A stretch of DNA of 64,000 bases from DATKRB01 sp035532415 (GCA_035532415.1 DATKRB010000056.1:19523-83522); one strand, 5' to 3'; counted from the first letter of the stretch, positions 9,690 through 18,468 are shown. Notes: generated by a model not told the origin, from the sequence alone. Program-made: numbers and translations.

Positions 9690-9956
9690 TCAGCCGGCGC
9701 GGCGCTCGAGCAGGATCTTCCGCTCCACCTCGTTGAGCCCGCCCCAGATGCCGTGGGGCTCGCGGATGCGTATCGCGTACTCGAGACAGTCCCGCCGGAC
9801 GTGGCACTCGGCACAGATGGATTTGGCTCGGGACTCCCGGGCTGCCTTCTCGTCTTTTCGCTCCGCCCGGGACGGCGGGAAGAACGCCGTCGCTTGCGGA
9901 CCCCGGCAGGCAGCCTTGGCCTGCCACGTCTCTCCTGACTGGCGAATTGCCACCAT
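9690..9956 (-). CDS. WhiB-family Fe-S transcription factor (WhiB4/WblA-like)
   Basis: 88 aa. Four cluster-binding cysteines are present (C17, C48, C51, C57 in the CxxCxxxxxC pattern), followed by the GIWGG turn and a basic C-terminal tail. WhiB proteins carry a redox-sensitive [4Fe-4S] cluster and regulate transcription. A strong RBS (GGAGGGGG) lies 8 nt before ATG 9956. It sits beside two ArsA-like ATPases, as do whiB4 in mycobacteria and wblA in Streptomyces, although there the orientation differs. That neighbourhood suggests the subfamily. Confidence 0.9.
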   Translation of the reverse strand: MVAIRQSGETWQAKAACRGPQATAFFPPSRAERKDEKAARESRAKSICAECHVRRDCLEYAIRIREPHGIWGGLNEVERKILLERRAG

Positions 9957-10084
9957 TCAGCTAACCCCCTCCCCCGTCTTGGCCAGGGTAGCGCCGGGCT
10001 CCTCCGGCAAACAAGTCCCCCTACCAGGTACTTCATCGGGCGCATGGCATCACCGACGAGCCCCGGCGCTACGCTGCCCGACAG

Positions 10085-11062
10085 ATGGACGTCGCCTCGT
10101 TCTGCAGACAGAGCCGGGTACTGGTGGTGGCCGGCAAAGGCGGCGTCGGCAAGAGCACGATGGTGGCCGCACTCGCGAGAATGGCCGCCAACGCCGGGAT
10201 GTCCGTGCTCATCGTGGAGCTCGAGGGGAAGCCGGGCATCAGCGCCGCCTTCGACCGGCGCGGCCCGCTGCTGTACGAAGAGTCCCTGCTGGCGGCTCCG
10301 ACCGCCTCGGGTGCCAACGCCGTCCGGGCACGCCGGATCACCCCCGACGACGCCCTGCTCGAGTACCTGGCGGACCACGGCCTGCACCGGGTGTCGAAGC
10401 GACTGCTCTCCACCGGTGTGCTCGACGTCGTGGCGACGGCGATCCCGGGGATCCGTGACGTCCTCGTGCTGGGCAAGGTGAAGGGGCTCGAACGGGACCG
10501 GGCCGCCGACCTGATCCTGGTCGACGCTCCGGCCACCGGGCACGCCGTCACGTTCCTGACCTCGGCTGGCGGGTTACTCGGGATCGCCCGGAGCGGACCG
10601 GTCCGGACCCAGGCGGCCGAGGTGGACGGACTGCTCCGCGACCCGGAGCGCTGCCGGGTGATGCTGGTCACGTTGGCCGAGGAGATGCCGGTCAGCGAGA
10701 CCGTCGAGGCCGCCTATCAGTTGGAGGACCGGGCCGGGTTGCGGCTGGGTCCGGTGATCGTCAACGGCGTCGCGGGTCTGCCGCTCGGGCTCGCCGGCGA
10801 CGCCGAGGCAGCAGCCGGGGCCGTCGGGGTCCACTGCACCGACGACCAGCTCGCAGCCCTGAACGCGGCCCGGCGGTTCCGGCTCCAGCGGGCCGAGCTC
10901 GAGGCGGAGCAACTGGCGCGACTGGGGCGAGAGCTGCCCCTCCCCCAGATCAGGGTGCCGGCGTTGGCCGCCCCGGTCATCGGGTCGGCCCAGCTCGACA
11001 TCCTGAGCGACTCCCTGGCCCGTGGGGTCGCCGACCTCGTTCCCGAGGTCCCGGCCGCATGA
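10085..11062 (+). CDS. ArsA/Get3-like ATPase, subunit A
   Basis: 325 aa. VVAGKGGVGKST (P-loop 17-25) includes the signature lysine of deviant Walker ATPases, and LILVDAPATGHAVTFL is the switch region. It resembles Rv3679 of Mycobacterium tuberculosis, one half of the paired Get3-like ATPases (BagA/BagB). It overlaps the second ATPase by ATGA, so equal translation and heterodimer formation are plausible. No metal-binding cysteines of arsenite pumps are visible, so arsenic transport is unlikely. Confidence 0.85.
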   Translation: MDVASFCRQSRVLVVAGKGGVGKSTMVAALARMAANAGMSVLIVELEGKPGISAAFDRRGPLLYEESLLAAPTASGANAVRARRITPDDALLEYLADHGLHRVSKRLLSTGVLDVVATAIPGIRDVLVLGKVKGLERDRAADLILVDAPATGHAVTFLTSAGGLLGIARSGPVRTQAAEVDGLLRDPERCRVMLVTLAEEMPVSETVEAAYQLEDRAGLRLGPVIVNGVAGLPLGLAGDAEAAAGAVGVHCTDDQLAALNAARRFRLQRAELEAEQLARLGRELPLPQIRVPALAAPVIGSAQLDILSDSLARGVADLVPEVPAA

Positions 11063-12240
11063 CCCGTCCGCTCCCGTCGGACCCTGCCCCGGCGGACCCG
11101 CCCGCGGCGGACCCCCTCGCTGTGCCTGGCCCGCCCGGTCCCCGCACGCTGACCGCGCTGGCGGCCGAGCGGGCGGTCGTCATCTGCTGCGGACCCGGAG
11201 GAGTGGGCAAGACGACCGTGTCGGCATCGGTCGCCCTCCAGGGCGCCCGCCTGGGCCGCCGTACCTGCGTGGTCACGGTCGACCCCGCCCGCCGACTGGC
11301 CGACTCGCTGGGGCTCGAGTCCCTCGCCAACGTCCCCACCGAGGTTCCGGGCGAGTGGCCCGGACACCTCGATGCAGTGATGCTCGACACGAAGGGCACG
11401 TTCGACGACCTGATCCGCCGATACGCCCGGAGCCCCGAGCAGGCCGAAGCCATCGCGGCCAACCGCCTCTACCAGAACCTCTCGGGCGCCCTGTCCGGTA
11501 CGCAGGAGTACATGGCGATGGAGAAGCTCTACGAGCTGACCGGGTCGGGCCACTACGACCTGGTCGTCGTCGACACCCCTCCGAGCCGGAACGCGCTCGA
11601 TCTGCTCGACGCCCCCCGCCGGCTGACCCATTTCCTCGAGAACCGGCTGTTCCGGGCCCTGCTCCTTCCCACCCGCGCCTACCTGCGTGCGGTCAGCGTG
11701 GCCACACGGACGCTCCTCAGGACGATCTCGACCGTCGCGGGAGCCGAGATCGTCCACGACGCCGTGGCGTTCTTTCAGGCCTTTCAGGGGATGGAGGAGG
11801 GTTTCCGCACCAGGGCCGGGACCGTGCGCACCCTCCTGGCCGACCCGGCGACGGCGTACGTGGTGGTGACCTCGGGCCGCCCCGACGCCGTCGCCGAGGC
11901 GACGTTCTTCGCCGAGCGCCTGAGGGACCGGGGCGTCACGCCTGCAGCGCTCGTGGTCAACCGCGTCCAACCGCGCTTCGACGCCCTTTCCGACGACCTG
12001 CCCGACGCTCCCGAGGGAAGCGAGCTGCGGGCAATGGTGGACAACCTCCGAGAGCTGCGGGCGGTAGCCGCCGGCGAGGAGGAGACCTACGCCGGGCTCG
12101 TGAAGATGGTGGATCCGGCTCCGGTCGGACGAGTCCCGCTCCTGTCCTCGGACGTCCACGACGTGCAGGGGGTGGCCGAGGTGGCAGACCATCTCTTCGG
12201 CCCGGCGCCCACCTCGCCGGGCGAGGGCGACGTCGGATAA
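11059..12240 (+). CDS. ArsA/Get3-like ATPase, subunit B
   Basis: 393 aa with a Pro-rich N-terminal extension of about 37 residues. The P-loop reads VICCGPGGVGKTT (45-53): the first, signature lysine of Get3/ArsA is replaced by proline, while the second is kept. The switch region is LVVVDTPPSRNALDLL. It resembles Rv3680. Paired with subunit A, which keeps the signature lysine, it implies an asymmetric heterodimer. Translation is coupled to the upstream gene through ATGA. Confidence 0.85.
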   Translation: MTRPLPSDPAPADPPAADPLAVPGPPGPRTLTALAAERAVVICCGPGGVGKTTVSASVALQGARLGRRTCVVTVDPARRLADSLGLESLANVPTEVPGEWPGHLDAVMLDTKGTFDDLIRRYARSPEQAEAIAANRLYQNLSGALSGTQEYMAMEKLYELTGSGHYDLVVVDTPPSRNALDLLDAPRRLTHFLENRLFRALLLPTRAYLRAVSVATRTLLRTISTVAGAEIVHDAVAFFQAFQGMEEGFRTRAGTVRTLLADPATAYVVVTSGRPDAVAEATFFAERLRDRGVTPAALVVNRVQPRFDALSDDLPDAPEGSELRAMVDNLRELRAVAAGEEETYAGLVKMVDPAPVGRVPLLSSDVHDVQGVAEVADHLFGPAPTSPGEGDVG

Positions 12241-12249
12241 CCTCATCGG

Positions 12250-12705
12250 GTGCGCAGCATCGTGGTGGCCAGCGACGCGCCGAGCCTGCGTCGGGAGATC
12301 GTGTCCGTGGTGGAGGGGCCCGGCAACACGACCTACGAGGCCTCCTCGGGTCCCGAGGTCATCGCCCTCGTCCGCGAGGACGAGCCCGATCTCGTCGTCG
12401 TGGACATGCAGATGGGGAACATGGGCGGGATGGCCGTCTGCCTCGAGCTGCGGCTCGAGGAGAGCTACCGGGACGTCGACCACGTCCCGGTGCTCATGCT
12501 CCTCGACCGGCGCCCCGACGTGTTCCTCGCCCGCCGTTCGGGGGCCGAGGGATGGCTCGTCAAACCGCTCGATCCCATCCGGCTCCGCCGGGCCGTCGCA
12601 TCGTTGTTGGAGGGCGGGTCCTACGAGGACGACTCCTACCAGCCGGTGCCAGTCCTGGTGGGCGGCGAGCTCGGGCTGACCGGCCCGAGCCCCGCCGACC
12701 CCTGA
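12250..12705 (+). CDS. Stand-alone response-regulator receiver protein
   Basis: 151 aa. A single receiver domain spans about 1-120: the phospho-acceptor is D52 in DLVVVDMQMGNMGG, and the conserved lysine is in GWLVKPLDP. The last 30 residues are an acidic/Pro tail without an output domain. No cognate kinase is nearby. It starts 9 bp after the ATPase B gene (GTG 12250) and 10 bp before the CorC-like gene, so it is probably in one transcript with them. Receiver-only proteins usually act through protein partners. Confidence 0.85.
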   Translation: MRSIVVASDAPSLRREIVSVVEGPGNTTYEASSGPEVIALVREDEPDLVVVDMQMGNMGGMAVCLELRLEESYRDVDHVPVLMLLDRRPDVFLARRSGAEGWLVKPLDPIRLRRAVASLLEGGSYEDDSYQPVPVLVGGELGLTGPSPADP

Positions 12706-12715
12706 GCCGGGCAGT

Positions 12716-13666
12716 ATGCGCCGGCGACGTCAGCACCGTCCTCCACCAGGGGCCCGGCACCCGCGGTTCTGGCGCAAGGACGACGGATCGGCGGGGCCCG
12801 GACAGGGCGCACCGGAGAACGACGGCTCCACCGGCGAGCAGGAGCGGCTGATCCTGGAGGCGTTGGCCGACCTGCGGGACATGGACGTCCGCGAGGTCAT
12901 GACCCCGAGGGTCGACGTGGTCCCGCTGATCATCCCCGTTCATGCCGACGACGTCGCTCGAGCGGTGCGCGAATCGGGTCACAGCTGCTTTCCCGTGGTC
13001 AACGACGACCTCGACGACCTGGTGGGCGTCCTTTTCGTGAACGACCTCTTCCGGACCGGTCGACCGAGCGGACCCGAGAGCGCCTCCGAGCCGACCCCGC
13101 TCGACATCTCCAGACGTGTCCGCCCGGCCTATGTGGTGCCCGAGTCGCTCGGGATCCTCGAGGCTCTCGCTGGTATGCGACGCCAACGTCGGGCCTTCGC
13201 CGTGGTGGTGGACGAGTACGGCGGCGTGGCCGGGGTCCTGACCGTGAAGGACCTCATCGAGCCGCTCGTGGGCGACCTGCGCGACGAGTTCGACGAGGAG
13301 GAGGAGGCGACCATCGTCCGGGTCGACCGCAGCCGGTGGCTGCTCGACGGGCGGGCGAGCGTCGACGAGGTCCGCGAGCGGCTCGGGGTCGAGCTCCCCG
13401 ACGGCGAGTACCTCACGCTCGGCGGGCTCCTGTTCGACGGCTTCGGCCACATCCCCGAGGAGGGCGAGACCCTGCCGGTCGGCGAGTGGGAGCTGAAGGT
13501 GGTGGAGATGGACAAGCGTCGCGTGGCCAAGGTGGTGGCCCGGCACGACCCCGAGCCGGGACCGGACGGCACGAACGGGGCCGTCACCTCGGGAGCCGAG
13601 AGCCGATCGGAGCCGGCCGTCGAGCCGGGGACCGGCGGGACGGGGACCGGCGGGGACTCGGGCTAG
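12716..13666 (+). CDS. CBS-domain protein of the CorC/HlyC type
   Basis: 316 aa. Two CBS motifs (about 57-195: VREVMTPRVDVVPL and AFAVVVDEYGGVAGVLTVKDLIEPLVG) are followed by a CorC_HlyC/transporter-associated domain (about 205-280) with LPDGEYLTLGGLLF. The DUF21 membrane domain of full-length hemolysin-C-like proteins is absent, so this is the soluble CorC layout, linked to magnesium and cobalt efflux in enteric bacteria. The low-complexity C-terminal tail is rich in Gly and Pro. A tRNA-Pro gene follows 34 bp later. Confidence 0.85.
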   Translation: MRRRRQHRPPPGARHPRFWRKDDGSAGPGQGAPENDGSTGEQERLILEALADLRDMDVREVMTPRVDVVPLIIPVHADDVARAVRESGHSCFPVVNDDLDDLVGVLFVNDLFRTGRPSGPESASEPTPLDISRRVRPAYVVPESLGILEALAGMRRQRRAFAVVVDEYGGVAGVLTVKDLIEPLVGDLRDEFDEEEEATIVRVDRSRWLLDGRASVDEVRERLGVELPDGEYLTLGGLLFDGFGHIPEEGETLPVGEWELKVVEMDKRRVAKVVARHDPEPGPDGTNGAVTSGAESRSEPAVEPGTGGTGTGGDSG

Positions 13667-13700
13667 GCTGGCGATCCGGCCGGCCGCTGGCTGTCGGTTA

Positions 13701-13778
13701 CGGGCTGTGGCGCAGTTTGGTTAGCGCGCTGCGTTCGGGACGCAGAGGTCCCCGGTTCAAATCCGGGCAGCCCGACCA
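13701..13778 (+). tRNA. tRNA-Pro (anticodon CGG)
   Basis: A full cloverleaf: acceptor CGGGCTG pairs with CAGCCCG, the anticodon arm CTGCG/CGCAG encloses loop TTCGGGA (anticodon CGG), and the T-arm is CCCCGGTTCAAATCCGGG. CCA is encoded at 13776-13778. Confidence 0.95.
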
Positions 13779-13792
13779 CGAAAGTACAGGTC

Positions 13793-13824
13793 AGCCGGGG
13801 TGCGAGCCCCGGCTCTCTTGTTCC
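13793..13824 (+). terminator. Intrinsic terminator after tRNA-Pro
   Basis: A perfect 8-bp stem AGCCGGGG/CCCCGGCT with a 6-nt loop is followed by the T-rich tail CTCTTGTT, 15 bp after the tRNA. Confidence 0.8.
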
Positions 13825-13833
13825 CGGGAGACG

Positions 13834-13853
13834 TTTGGCGCGTATTTGGCGCG
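13834..13853. repeat. Tandem 9-bp repeat TTTGGCGCG x2 beside tRNA-Pro
   Basis: TTTGGCGCG at 13834-13842 and 13845-13853, an 11-bp period. Short repeats like this just downstream of tRNA 3' ends are often integrase arm sites. There is no integrase here; an old integration scar is possible. Confidence 0.4.
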
Positions 13854-13919
13854 AAGCGGACGGCGGGGCAACCTCGTCTCAACCACAGCGGCAGCCGCAG
13901 GGCCCTCCGACTACGAGGG

Positions 13920-14504
13920 TCAGCGAGCCCGCTTCCGCAGCGCCCGTTTCAGCACGACGCCGTACTCGTCGAGCCCCTCGCGGTACAGCCGAGCCTCGGG
14001 CCCGGCGGCGATCCCGACGCGCTCGGGGACGACCCCCCAGATCGGGATCTGCTGGCCCGTCCACCAGTCGATGGTCTCGGCCAGATCGTTCGTCCCGATG
14101 CGGGCACCGCAGATGACGATGCCCACCGGCGTGCCATCGTCGACCATCTCGAGCGTGGCAGCCACCCGGGTGAACTCCACACCTCCGGCCCGGGTCGGGA
14201 TCACGACCGCGTCGGCCTTCCCGAGGGCCGCCCGCACGATCCGCTCGTCTCCCGGGGGGGTGTCCACCACGACCATGCCGGCCCGGCGGTTCATGGCCTT
14301 GGTCACCGTCCGCTCCGAGGGAGCCTCTACGAGCTCGACTCCCTCGACCGCTCTCTGCTCGAACCATTCGGCGGACGACGCCTGTCGATCGGCGTCGACC
14401 AGCACGACTGGGTCGTGCCCCCGCTCGACGGCAACAGCCGCGAGGTAGACGGACGTGGTGGTCTTGCCCACCCCACCCTTCACGTTGCTGACGACGATGT
14501 TCAT
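13920..14504 (-). CDS. Orphan ParA/MinD-like ATPase
   Basis: 194 aa. NVKGGVGKTTTSVYLA gives the deviant Walker A motif near the N-terminus, MVVVDTPPGDERI is Walker B/switch, and the rest follows a short ParA fold. No ParB or parS-like element is visible next to it, so its cargo is unknown; short orphan ParAs can serve plasmids, integrated elements or other positioning systems. It is the first gene after tRNA-Pro and its neighbouring repeats. The start is ATG at 14504. Confidence 0.8.
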   Translation of the reverse strand: MNIVVSNVKGGVGKTTTSVYLAAVAVERGHDPVVLVDADRQASSAEWFEQRAVEGVELVEAPSERTVTKAMNRRAGMVVVDTPPGDERIVRAALGKADAVVIPTRAGGVEFTRVAATLEMVDDGTPVGIVICGARIGTNDLAETIDWWTGQQIPIWGVVPERVGIAAGPEARLYREGLDEYGVVLKRALRKRAR

Positions 14505-14696
14505 ACGTGGCTCATTCGATCGATGATCTGGGCAGAGGCCACGATGAAGGACCGCCGACCGACCCCGCCGATCCTAGCGAAGGATCGGCCGGTCCTGCCG
14601 GGTCCCCAGCCGGGCCGGGCGGGCCAACCCTGGACGTGCCGGCAACTGCGGCCCGCACCGGACACCGCTGACGGGCGAGGGCTGTTCATGACCACT

Positions 14697-15137
14697 TCAG
14701 TCAGCTTTCCTCGGTGCGGGGCCGGCCCGGATCGCCGTCTCACGGAGGAAGGCCCCCGGATCCTCGAGGCTCACGTACAGGGTCCGCAGCCGGACCGGCC
14801 AGAACCCCGCCACCCAGGCCTGCTGGGGCGAGCCGAGGTCCACCTCCACGATGCCCCTCGAGGAGCCGTTCACCAGCCACCGATTCCGCCAGCCGTGGGC
14901 ACCCCACCCCCCGACCATGTCCGCGTGATGGTGGACGCCGATCACCGTGGAGCTCGGGATCTCGGCCCGGAACAGCCATCCGAGCCGGACGGTCAGGGAT
15001 CCCGCGCCGATCTGCACGTAGTCATGGCGCCGGCCGGCGCCGAACAACACGAAGAGCCCGCGGAACTGCGGGTCCACCCGGATGGCGAAGCGCCGGGTGG
15101 CCGGCGAGCCTTGCGGGGCCTGATCGGGGTCGGTCAT
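14697..15137 (-). CDS. Conserved hypothetical protein, PH-like
   Basis: 146 aa. I do not recognise a named family. The sequence alternates short strands (RFAIRVDPQFRGLFVLFG, YVQIGAGSLTVRLGWLF) and contains GWRNRWLVNGSSRGIVEVDL and a C-terminal LRTLYVSLEDPGAFLR. This beta-rich pattern resembles actinobacterial PH-like hypothetical proteins. There is no signal peptide or membrane segment. The start is ATG at 15137; no operon partner is evident. Confidence 0.7.
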   Translation of the reverse strand: MTDPDQAPQGSPATRRFAIRVDPQFRGLFVLFGAGRRHDYVQIGAGSLTVRLGWLFRAEIPSSTVIGVHHHADMVGGWGAHGWRNRWLVNGSSRGIVEVDLGSPQQAWVAGFWPVRLRTLYVSLEDPGAFLRETAIRAGPAPRKAD

Positions 15138-15228
15138 GGGTGCAGGCTACGGCCCGTGTCCCTCGGCCCGTGTCCCTCGGGCAGGCACGCCCGGCGCACG
15201 GGGGAACCGGGTCGGTGGCCGTCCCGGC

Positions 15229-16002
15229 TCACAGCGTGCGGAACGCACCCCCGTCCACCAGGATCTGCGCGCCGTTGATATAGCCGGCGGCATCGCTGGC
15301 GAGTAGGACACAGATGCCGACCATGTCCCCGGGCTCGCCGATACGACCGAGCGGGTTCATCTCCGCGGCCTGGTCGACGGTGCCCGGTGCCCACGCCTTG
15401 GTGATGTCGGTGTTGAAGGCGCCCGGCATGACCACGTTGGCCCGGACCTTCGGGCTGTAGGCCCCGGCCAGGCCGAGCGCCAGGGCGTTGAGCCCCGCCT
15501 TGGCCATCGCGTAGGGAAGGTCGTGCGCGCCGGGCCGGAGCGACCCGGCCGTGCTGACGTTGATGATGGACCCGCCCTCGCCGGCGTACATGCGGGCACC
15601 GAGGAGCGTGGCCAGGCGGAAGGGCCCCTTGGCGTTGACCGCGTGGGTCTTGTCGTAAAGATCCTCGGTGACCGAGGTCAGGTCCGGGTAGAGCGGCGAC
15701 ATCCCGGCGTTGTTCACGAGCACGTCGCAGCGGCCGAAGTGGGAATAGACGGCGTCGACCAACCGGTCGGAGTCGTCCCAGCGACCGGCGTGAAAAGCGA
15801 CCGGCAACGCTTCCCTACCGGTCGATCTCGCGATCTCCGAGGCGGCCGCCTCGCACGCATCGGCCTTGCGGCTGGCGATCACGACGGCCGCCCCCGCGCG
15901 AGCCATTCCCTCGGCCACCGCCCGGCCGATCCCCCGGCTCCCGCCGGTGACCACCGCCACCTTCCCCGCCAGGATGCCCTCCGCGGCTCCGCTCCCGGTC
16001 AC
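15229..16002 (-). CDS. SDR-family NAD(P)-dependent oxidoreductase
   Basis: 257 aa. The Rossmann motif TGGSRGIG, VNNAGMSPL, serine in INVSTAGS, and catalytic YAMAK are all present; ILVDGGAFRTL is the usual C-terminus. Classical SDRs reduce or oxidise carbonyl/hydroxyl groups. It overlaps the upstream APH-like gene by GTGA (start GTG 16002). With the adjacent acyl-CoA dehydrogenase it fits a degradation operon in which it would be a 3-hydroxyacyl-CoA or alcohol dehydrogenase; the substrate is not visible. Confidence 0.88.
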   Translation of the reverse strand: MTGSGAAEGILAGKVAVVTGGSRGIGRAVAEGMARAGAAVVIASRKADACEAAASEIARSTGREALPVAFHAGRWDDSDRLVDAVYSHFGRCDVLVNNAGMSPLYPDLTSVTEDLYDKTHAVNAKGPFRLATLLGARMYAGEGGSIINVSTAGSLRPGAHDLPYAMAKAGLNALALGLAGAYSPKVRANVVMPGAFNTDITKAWAPGTVDQAAEMNPLGRIGEPGDMVGICVLLASDAAGYINGAQILVDGGAFRTL

Positions 16003-17069
16003 CGGGCCGCGCCGCCGACCGGTGCGTAGTCGCTCGACTCGGCCAGCTCGGCAGCCCGCTTCATCAGGTCGAGCACGACGTCCCCGAAACCGAGCAACTT
16101 CTCGTTGTCGCCATCCCCCTGAATGGCGCGGGTGTAGCCCTGCTCGAGCACGATCCCGAGCTTCCAGCGGGCGAGCACCACGTAATAGTCGATGTCGTCG
16201 ACCTGTCGCCCCGACTCGCGCGAGTAGTAGTCGAGCAGCTCGGAGCGCCCGGGCATGCCGGTGATGTCGACGTAGCCGCGGCCGGCCGCCTCGCTCGTGT
16301 CCTCCGGCCAGTCCTGCACCACCCAGGCGAGGTCGAGCTTGGGGTCGCCCACGGTGCCCATCTCCCAGTCGACGATCGCCTCGAGCCGGGCGGGGGCCCC
16401 GTGGCGGAACATCACGTTGGCGAATTGGTAGTCGCCGTGCATCAATCCGGGGATGAAATCGAGAGGCCGGTGCCGGCGCAACCACTCCGTCGCCTCGTCG
16501 AGACCGGGGAGCTCCCGGGTCCTGACCCGGTCGAGGAACCGCAGCCAGCGCTCCACCTGGCGATCGTGAAACCCGTCGGGGCGGCCGAGGTCGGAGAGCC
16601 CCTTGGCCCGCCAATCCACCTTGGAGAGCTTCGCGATGCCGTCGACCAGCTCGAACGCCAGCCCGCGGCGAGCCGCCAGATCCGTCAGGAACGGCTCGGG
16701 CCACTCCTTCATACCCATCGGCGACCAACCGTCGACGAACCCCATGAGGTAGAAGGTGCAGCCGAGCACACCGGGATCGTCGCAGACCGCCACCGCCTTG
16801 GTGTGGGGGACGTCGGTGCCGTCGAGCGCCTCGATGATCCGCCACTCGCGCAGGATCCCCTCGTTGCGTCCGGGCGGGGGGTTCTGAGGCGGGCGGCGAA
16901 GGGCGCAGTGCAGGTCACCCCGGCGGATCTCGAAGATCTCGTTCTGGCTCCCGCCCGTCACGTACGTGAACTCGACCGGCTCACCGGCCCCGGGCAGCCC
17001 CTTGCTGTCCATCCATCTACCGAGCCGCTCGGCATCCATGAGCGCGCTCGGCGTGGGATCTGTCGTCAT
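15999..17069 (-). CDS. APH-like phosphotransferase family protein (ACAD-associated)
   Basis: 356 aa. It has FIPGLMHGDYQFANVMF (the catalytic HGDxxxxN of aminoglycoside-phosphotransferase-like kinases) and EAIVDWEMGTVGDPKLDLAW (the DxD-like metal site). This subgroup is typically encoded beside acyl-CoA dehydrogenases, as here, and some relatives phosphorylate hydroxyacyl-CoAs rather than antibiotics. ATG 17069 has a GGGAGG RBS. It overlaps the SDR gene by 4 nt and lies 31 bp after the dehydrogenase, so it is the middle gene of a three-gene operon. Confidence 0.88.
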   Translation of the reverse strand: MTTDPTPSALMDAERLGRWMDSKGLPGAGEPVEFTYVTGGSQNEIFEIRRGDLHCALRRPPQNPPPGRNEGILREWRIIEALDGTDVPHTKAVAVCDDPGVLGCTFYLMGFVDGWSPMGMKEWPEPFLTDLAARRGLAFELVDGIAKLSKVDWRAKGLSDLGRPDGFHDRQVERWLRFLDRVRTRELPGLDEATEWLRRHRPLDFIPGLMHGDYQFANVMFRHGAPARLEAIVDWEMGTVGDPKLDLAWVVQDWPEDTSEAAGRGYVDITGMPGRSELLDYYSRESGRQVDDIDYYVVLARWKLGIVLEQGYTRAIQGDGDNEKLLGFGDVVLDLMKRAAELAESSDYAPVGGAAR

Positions 17070-17100
17070 CGATGCTCCCTCCCCGTGGGGACGTCGTCGG

Positions 17101-18405
17101 TCAGAGATTGGCCACTTCGTGCTCGAGGTAGGCGGCGAACTTCTCGGAGGCCGCCTCGATCTTGGCCGGGATCCACTCGCTCGGCCACAGGCCTTCGGCC
17201 GGCTTATAGCGTCGAAGCAGCTGGCGGGCAACCGTGACCCGGTGCACCTCGGTCGGCCCGTCCACCAGGCCCATCACGGCCGACGAGTGCCACATCCGCG
17301 CCAGCGGTAGCTCGTTGGTCGCGCCGAGCGCTCCGTGAACCTGCAACGAACGCTGGACCACGTTGTGCAGCACCTGGGGGGTGAGCACCTTCACCGCCGC
17401 GATGTCGTGCCGGACCTTCTGGTAGTCGCGCATGCGGTCGATCCGCCAGGCGACGTACAGGACGAAGAGCCGGAACTGCATGATCTCCGCGTAGGAGTCG
17501 GCGATGTAGTTCTGCACCGTCTGCTTGTCGGCCAGCAGGCTTCCTGCCGTGTGCCGGCTCAGGGCCCGCTCGCAGAGCATGTCGAGCGCCTTCTGGCTCT
17601 GGCCCACGGTGCGCATGGCGTGATGGATCCGACCGCCCCCGAGCCGGGTCTGGGCGATGGCGAATGCCTGCCCCTCTCCCCCGAGCATGCTGTCCGCGGG
17701 GACCCGGACGTTCTCGTAGTGGATCAGGGCATGCCCGCCATCGTTGATCGGCTCGCCGACCAGCCCGACATTGCGGACGATGTTGACCCCGGGCGTGTCC
17801 GTGGGCACCAGGAACATCGACGCGCCCCGGTAGATCTCCACTTCGGGTTCGGTGACCACCATGACGATCAGGAACGTGGCCCACCTGGCATTGGAAGAGA
17901 AGAACTTCCATCCGTTGATGACCCACTCGTCACCGTCGCGCACGGCCCGGGTGGTGAAGACCCTGGGGTCCGCCCCGCCCTGGGGCTCGGTCATCGAGTA
18001 GCTCGAGATGATCTTTCCGTCGAGGAGGGGCTGGAGGTACTTGGTCTTCTGCTCCTCGGTGCCGTAGTGGGCGATGATCTCCGCGTTCCCCGTGTCGGGC
18101 GCCTGGGTACCGAAGATCGTGGGACCCCACGACGAGCGCCCGAGGATCTCGTTCATGAGGGCCAGCTTCAGCTGCCCGTACCCCTGGCCCCCGAGGTCCG
18201 GACCGAGATGGCACGCCCAGAGCTCCTGCTCCTGCACCCTCTTCTTCAACGGCTCGATGATCTTGGCCACCGCGGGGTTCATCGGCCGGTCGTAGACCTC
18301 GTCACCCCACAGCGCGTCGATGGGCTCTATCTCGTCCCGCACGAACGCGTCCATCCAATCGAGCTTCTCCTGAAACTCGGGTTCGGTCTCGAAATCCCAT
18401 CCCAT
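17101..18405 (-). CDS. Acyl-CoA dehydrogenase
   Basis: 434 aa. It begins FETEPEFQEKLDWMDAFVRDEIEP and carries the FAD-binding SYSMTEPQGGADP and WVINGWKFFSSNA segments and a C-terminal helical domain with QVHGALGATNELPLARM. It resembles the longer ACAD10/11-like group. The enzyme introduces a 2,3-double bond in acyl-CoAs using FAD. It is the first gene of a three-gene operon (ACAD, APH-like, SDR) that diverges from a TetR regulator. The start is ATG at 18405, with AGAAGGGGG upstream. Confidence 0.9.
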   Translation of the reverse strand: MGWDFETEPEFQEKLDWMDAFVRDEIEPIDALWGDEVYDRPMNPAVAKIIEPLKKRVQEQELWACHLGPDLGGQGYGQLKLALMNEILGRSSWGPTIFGTQAPDTGNAEIIAHYGTEEQKTKYLQPLLDGKIISSYSMTEPQGGADPRVFTTRAVRDGDEWVINGWKFFSSNARWATFLIVMVVTEPEVEIYRGASMFLVPTDTPGVNIVRNVGLVGEPINDGGHALIHYENVRVPADSMLGGEGQAFAIAQTRLGGGRIHHAMRTVGQSQKALDMLCERALSRHTAGSLLADKQTVQNYIADSYAEIMQFRLFVLYVAWRIDRMRDYQKVRHDIAAVKVLTPQVLHNVVQRSLQVHGALGATNELPLARMWHSSAVMGLVDGPTEVHRVTVARQLLRRYKPAEGLWPSEWIPAKIEAASEKFAAYLEHEVANL

Positions 18406-18435
18406 TGGAGACCCCCTTCTCGGTGTTCCGTACCC

Positions 18436-18468
18436 GTTCGATATCTGTTCGATATCTGTTCGATGGCC
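18436..18468. promoter_or_regulatory. Three 11-bp direct repeats in the ACAD/TetR intergenic region
   Basis: GTTCGATATCT at 18436, an identical copy at 18447, and GTTCGAT at 18458. The one-helical-turn spacing suggests cooperative binding of a regulator near the dehydrogenase promoter. The sequence is unrelated to the TetR palindrome at 18544. Confidence 0.45.

Noticed and set aside
10085..12240. Arsenic resistance (ArsA) function for the two ATPases
   Set aside because: No metal-binding cysteine triad, no arsB, arsC or arsR nearby; the WhiB context points to Get3-like ATPases instead.
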